From contig DAOVHI010000059.1 of the NCBI GenBank assembly GCA_030671985.1, positions 1 to 8,505 of the forward strand: DNA of 8,505 nucleotides, read 5' to 3'. This DNA is from a bacterium (GTDB lineage: Bacteria; JAHJDO01). Positions 7,354 through 8,505 of this stretch are shown in pieces. Under the pieces are notes generated by a model, which worked only from the letters and a program-made list of their open reading frames with translations, did not search any database and was not told the DNA's origin. The number at the start of each line of letters is the position of its first letter. Position 1 is the stretch's first letter. A program made the position numbers and the translations under genes.

Positions 7354-8160
7354 TTATTTTGAATTTTTATATTGCTTTATCAAGTCGGCGACGGCCTTAT
7401 ATAAGCTTATAATATTTCTATGAGATCTCTGCAAGAATCTAATCTTTATTATATTCAAAGGAACCACTTGTGAATATCTTTCAAGCCTCCGATTAGAGAT
7501 ATCGTCTTTAATAAATGACTCCTCATCAAACCACTTACAATCATTATACCAAGTCCAGCATTCGTGTTTCCGATATATGCTTTTTATGTGTTCAGCTAAT
7601 TTTTTATCGATGACTAGAGTTATATAGTCGTAATGCCGCTTAAATACGTATTCTGTCATTAACTTAAATGATTTATTACTGGTATAATTTGTAAACCACA
7701 GATTGAAATTATGCTTTTTTTGTACTTCGCTTACAGCCTTGTATACTTGTATATGCTCTTCATTTCCGTACCCACCCCACGGATTATGCGTGAATACATT
7801 TTTGCAGTTTTTCAGCTTGTCTGTAAGCTTATCAATTAATAGATCGTAATTATTTTTATACTTTTTAGAAACTATAGGATTATTATATATCTTGATTCCA
7901 AATTTGGTGAGTACGGGATTGACAAAAGATGTAGCATTGCGAACATCTATTTCCTCAAGACCAAAGAAAGAGATGTTCTTCAAAGGATGTTCATATAGCA
8001 TTTTCCTCCTCCCTGTGGTCAGAATAGGATTTGAAGCAGAGGGAAGAAAGCATACCACAACTTCATCCACCTCTTTCAGTATTGAACTGAACCATAGAAT
8101 CTCATCATCCGGGTGCGCTGAGATGATAATTGATTTTTCAAAAATTTTACTCGGAGACAT
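7354..8160 (-). CDS. PIG-L / LmbE family deacetylase
   Basis: The 268-residue protein carries the family signature AHPDDE (15-20). By analogy with MshB-type enzymes, H16 and D19 would be zinc ligands and D18 the general base. The second metal motif appears as THNPWGGYGNEEH (124-136) with H136 as the third ligand. The family usually has His after YG; here it is Asn (N133), which is not one of the three expected zinc ligands. These enzymes remove N-acetyl groups from amino sugars or related small molecules; in a glycan locus, de-N-acetylation of a lipid- or nucleotide-linked GlcNAc-type sugar is the natural guess, which I infer from context. There is no signal peptide, so it should be cytoplasmic. 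The start has a good ribosome binding site. It follows the minus-strand glycosyltransferase by 26 bases, suggesting co-transcription. Its DNA is among the most AT-rich of the window. Confidence 0.87.
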   Translation of the reverse strand: MSPSKIFEKSIIISAHPDDEILWFSSILKEVDEVVVCFLPSASNPILTTGRRKMLYEHPLKNISFFGLEEIDVRNATSFVNPVLTKFGIKIYNNPIVSKKYKNNYDLLIDKLTDKLKNCKNVFTHNPWGGYGNEEHIQVYKAVSEVQKKHNFNLWFTNYTSNKSFKLMTEYVFKRHYDYITLVIDKKLAEHIKSIYRKHECWTWYNDCKWFDEESFIKDDISNRRLERYSQVVPLNIIKIRFLQRSHRNIISLYKAVADLIKQYKNSK

Positions 8161-8165
8161 CTAAA

Positions 8166-8172
8166 TCCTTCC
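8166..8172 (-). promoter_or_regulatory. Ribosome binding site of the PIG-L gene
   Basis: Read on the minus strand, GGAAGGA lies 5 bases before the ATG at 8160 and fixes that start. It sits in the 26-base gap after the upstream glycosyltransferase gene. Confidence 0.7.
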
Positions 8173-8186
8173 AAAGAAAGTTTGTT

Positions 8187-8505
8187 TCAATGTCCTAAAC
8201 ATTTACAATAAAGTTCTGCCACTTGATCAGCGCATTTATCCCATGAAAACCCCATCGCTCGCTTAATTCCCTTTTGCGCCATAGATTCGACATCTAATAT
8301 TTCGTCTTCAAAATTCTTCATCGCATTGAACCATTCAGACGGTTCAGTTGCAGAAACATACAAAGGCGCATCCCCTCCAACTTCAGGCAGCGATGTTGCT
8401 TTTGTTGTTACAACAGGGACTCCGCACGCCATTCCTTCCAGAACCGGCAAACCAAATCCCTCGTAAGAAGATGGACAAAACAAAGCTGTTGCTCCACAAT
8501 AAAGA
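8187..8505 (-). CDS. GT4-type glycosyltransferase, C-terminal part (cut by window edge)
   Basis: Only the last 105 or so residues are present. The frame is open to the right edge and reads [18 protein letters not shown] before continuing [14 protein letters not shown], so an apparent TTG start at 8483 is internal and the real start lies outside the window. The segment is the C-terminal donor-binding half of a GT4 enzyme: the E-x7-E signature (E-GFGLPVL-E), the [25 protein letters not shown] block and the closing FSWDKCADQ helix are all typical of the mannosyltransferase-like branch of GT4. This branch differs from the two plus-strand GT4 enzymes, which have EGFPNA. It is the upstream member of a minus-strand pair with the PIG-L deacetylase, and probably adds a sugar to the same glycan. 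The donor is not predictable from this fragment. Confidence 0.9.
   Translation of the reverse strand, partial: LYCGATALFCPSSYEGFGLPVLEGMACGVPVVTTKATSLPEVGGDAPLYVSATEPSEWFNAMKNFEDEILDVESMAQKGIKRAMGFSWDKCADQVAELYCKCLGH

Noticed and set aside
7400-7411. 12-base palindrome (TATAAGCTTATA) near the end of the PIG-L gene
   Set aside because: It has no loop and no T run at a useful position, lies inside coding sequence, and a palindrome of this size is expected by chance in AT-rich DNA.
7892-8164. 90-codon plus-strand open frame over the deacetylase gene
   Set aside because: It is antisense to the AHPDDE-containing region of the PIG-L gene and has no family motif of its own.
8481-8483. TTG at 8483 (minus strand) as the start of a small 98-residue protein
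   Set aside because: The frame continues upstream to the window edge with conserved GT4 residues (LYCGATAL), so the TTG is an internal Leu codon of a longer gene.

Overview
This window is part of a cell-surface polysaccharide (exopolysaccharide, capsule or O-antigen type) biosynthesis locus. It holds nine protein-coding genes and no recognisable RNA genes, insertion sequences or CRISPR arrays. Coding density is almost total: the longest gap between genes is 26 bases, so there is no non-coding stretch of 300 bases to describe. The polyprenyl-phosphate sugar transferase, the O-antigen-ligase-like membrane protein and the mixture of cytoplasmic and membrane glycosyltransferases fit a Gram-negative or similar environmental bacterium using a lipid-linked (Wzx/Wzy-like) assembly route. 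I cannot name the genus. Lines I counted by hand gave roughly 45-53% G+C in the left half and mostly 32-38% in the right half.

Layout. Seven genes run on the plus strand from base 1 to 7343 with overlaps or gaps of a few bases, which looks like one operon. In order they are: a priming sugar transferase (cut at its 5' end by the window edge) with an unusual C-terminal PilZ-like domain; an O-antigen ligase/polymerase family membrane protein; a membrane-anchored family 2 glycosyltransferase; a GT4-type glycosyltransferase; a SAM-dependent methyltransferase; a soluble family 2 glycosyltransferase; and a second GT4-type glycosyltransferase that starts with TTG. Two genes then run on the minus strand towards them: the C-terminal part of a third GT4-type glycosyltransferase (cut by the right edge), followed by a PIG-L family deacetylase. 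The two strands converge with only 10 bases between stop codons.

Inferred working model. The sugar transferase puts the first sugar phosphate on undecaprenyl phosphate at the inner membrane. The glycosyltransferases extend the repeat unit, the methyltransferase may methylate a sugar, and the PIG-L enzyme may remove an N-acetyl group from an amino sugar. The O-antigen-ligase-like protein would then polymerise or transfer the lipid-linked product on the outer face of the membrane. No flippase, chain-length regulator or export gene is visible here; these would have to lie outside the window.

The most notable points are the sugar transferase-PilZ-like fusion, which suggests possible cyclic-di-GMP control built into the priming enzyme although one of the two PilZ signature motifs is degenerate, and a change in base composition near 4500 that suggests the locus was assembled from two blocks of different origin.
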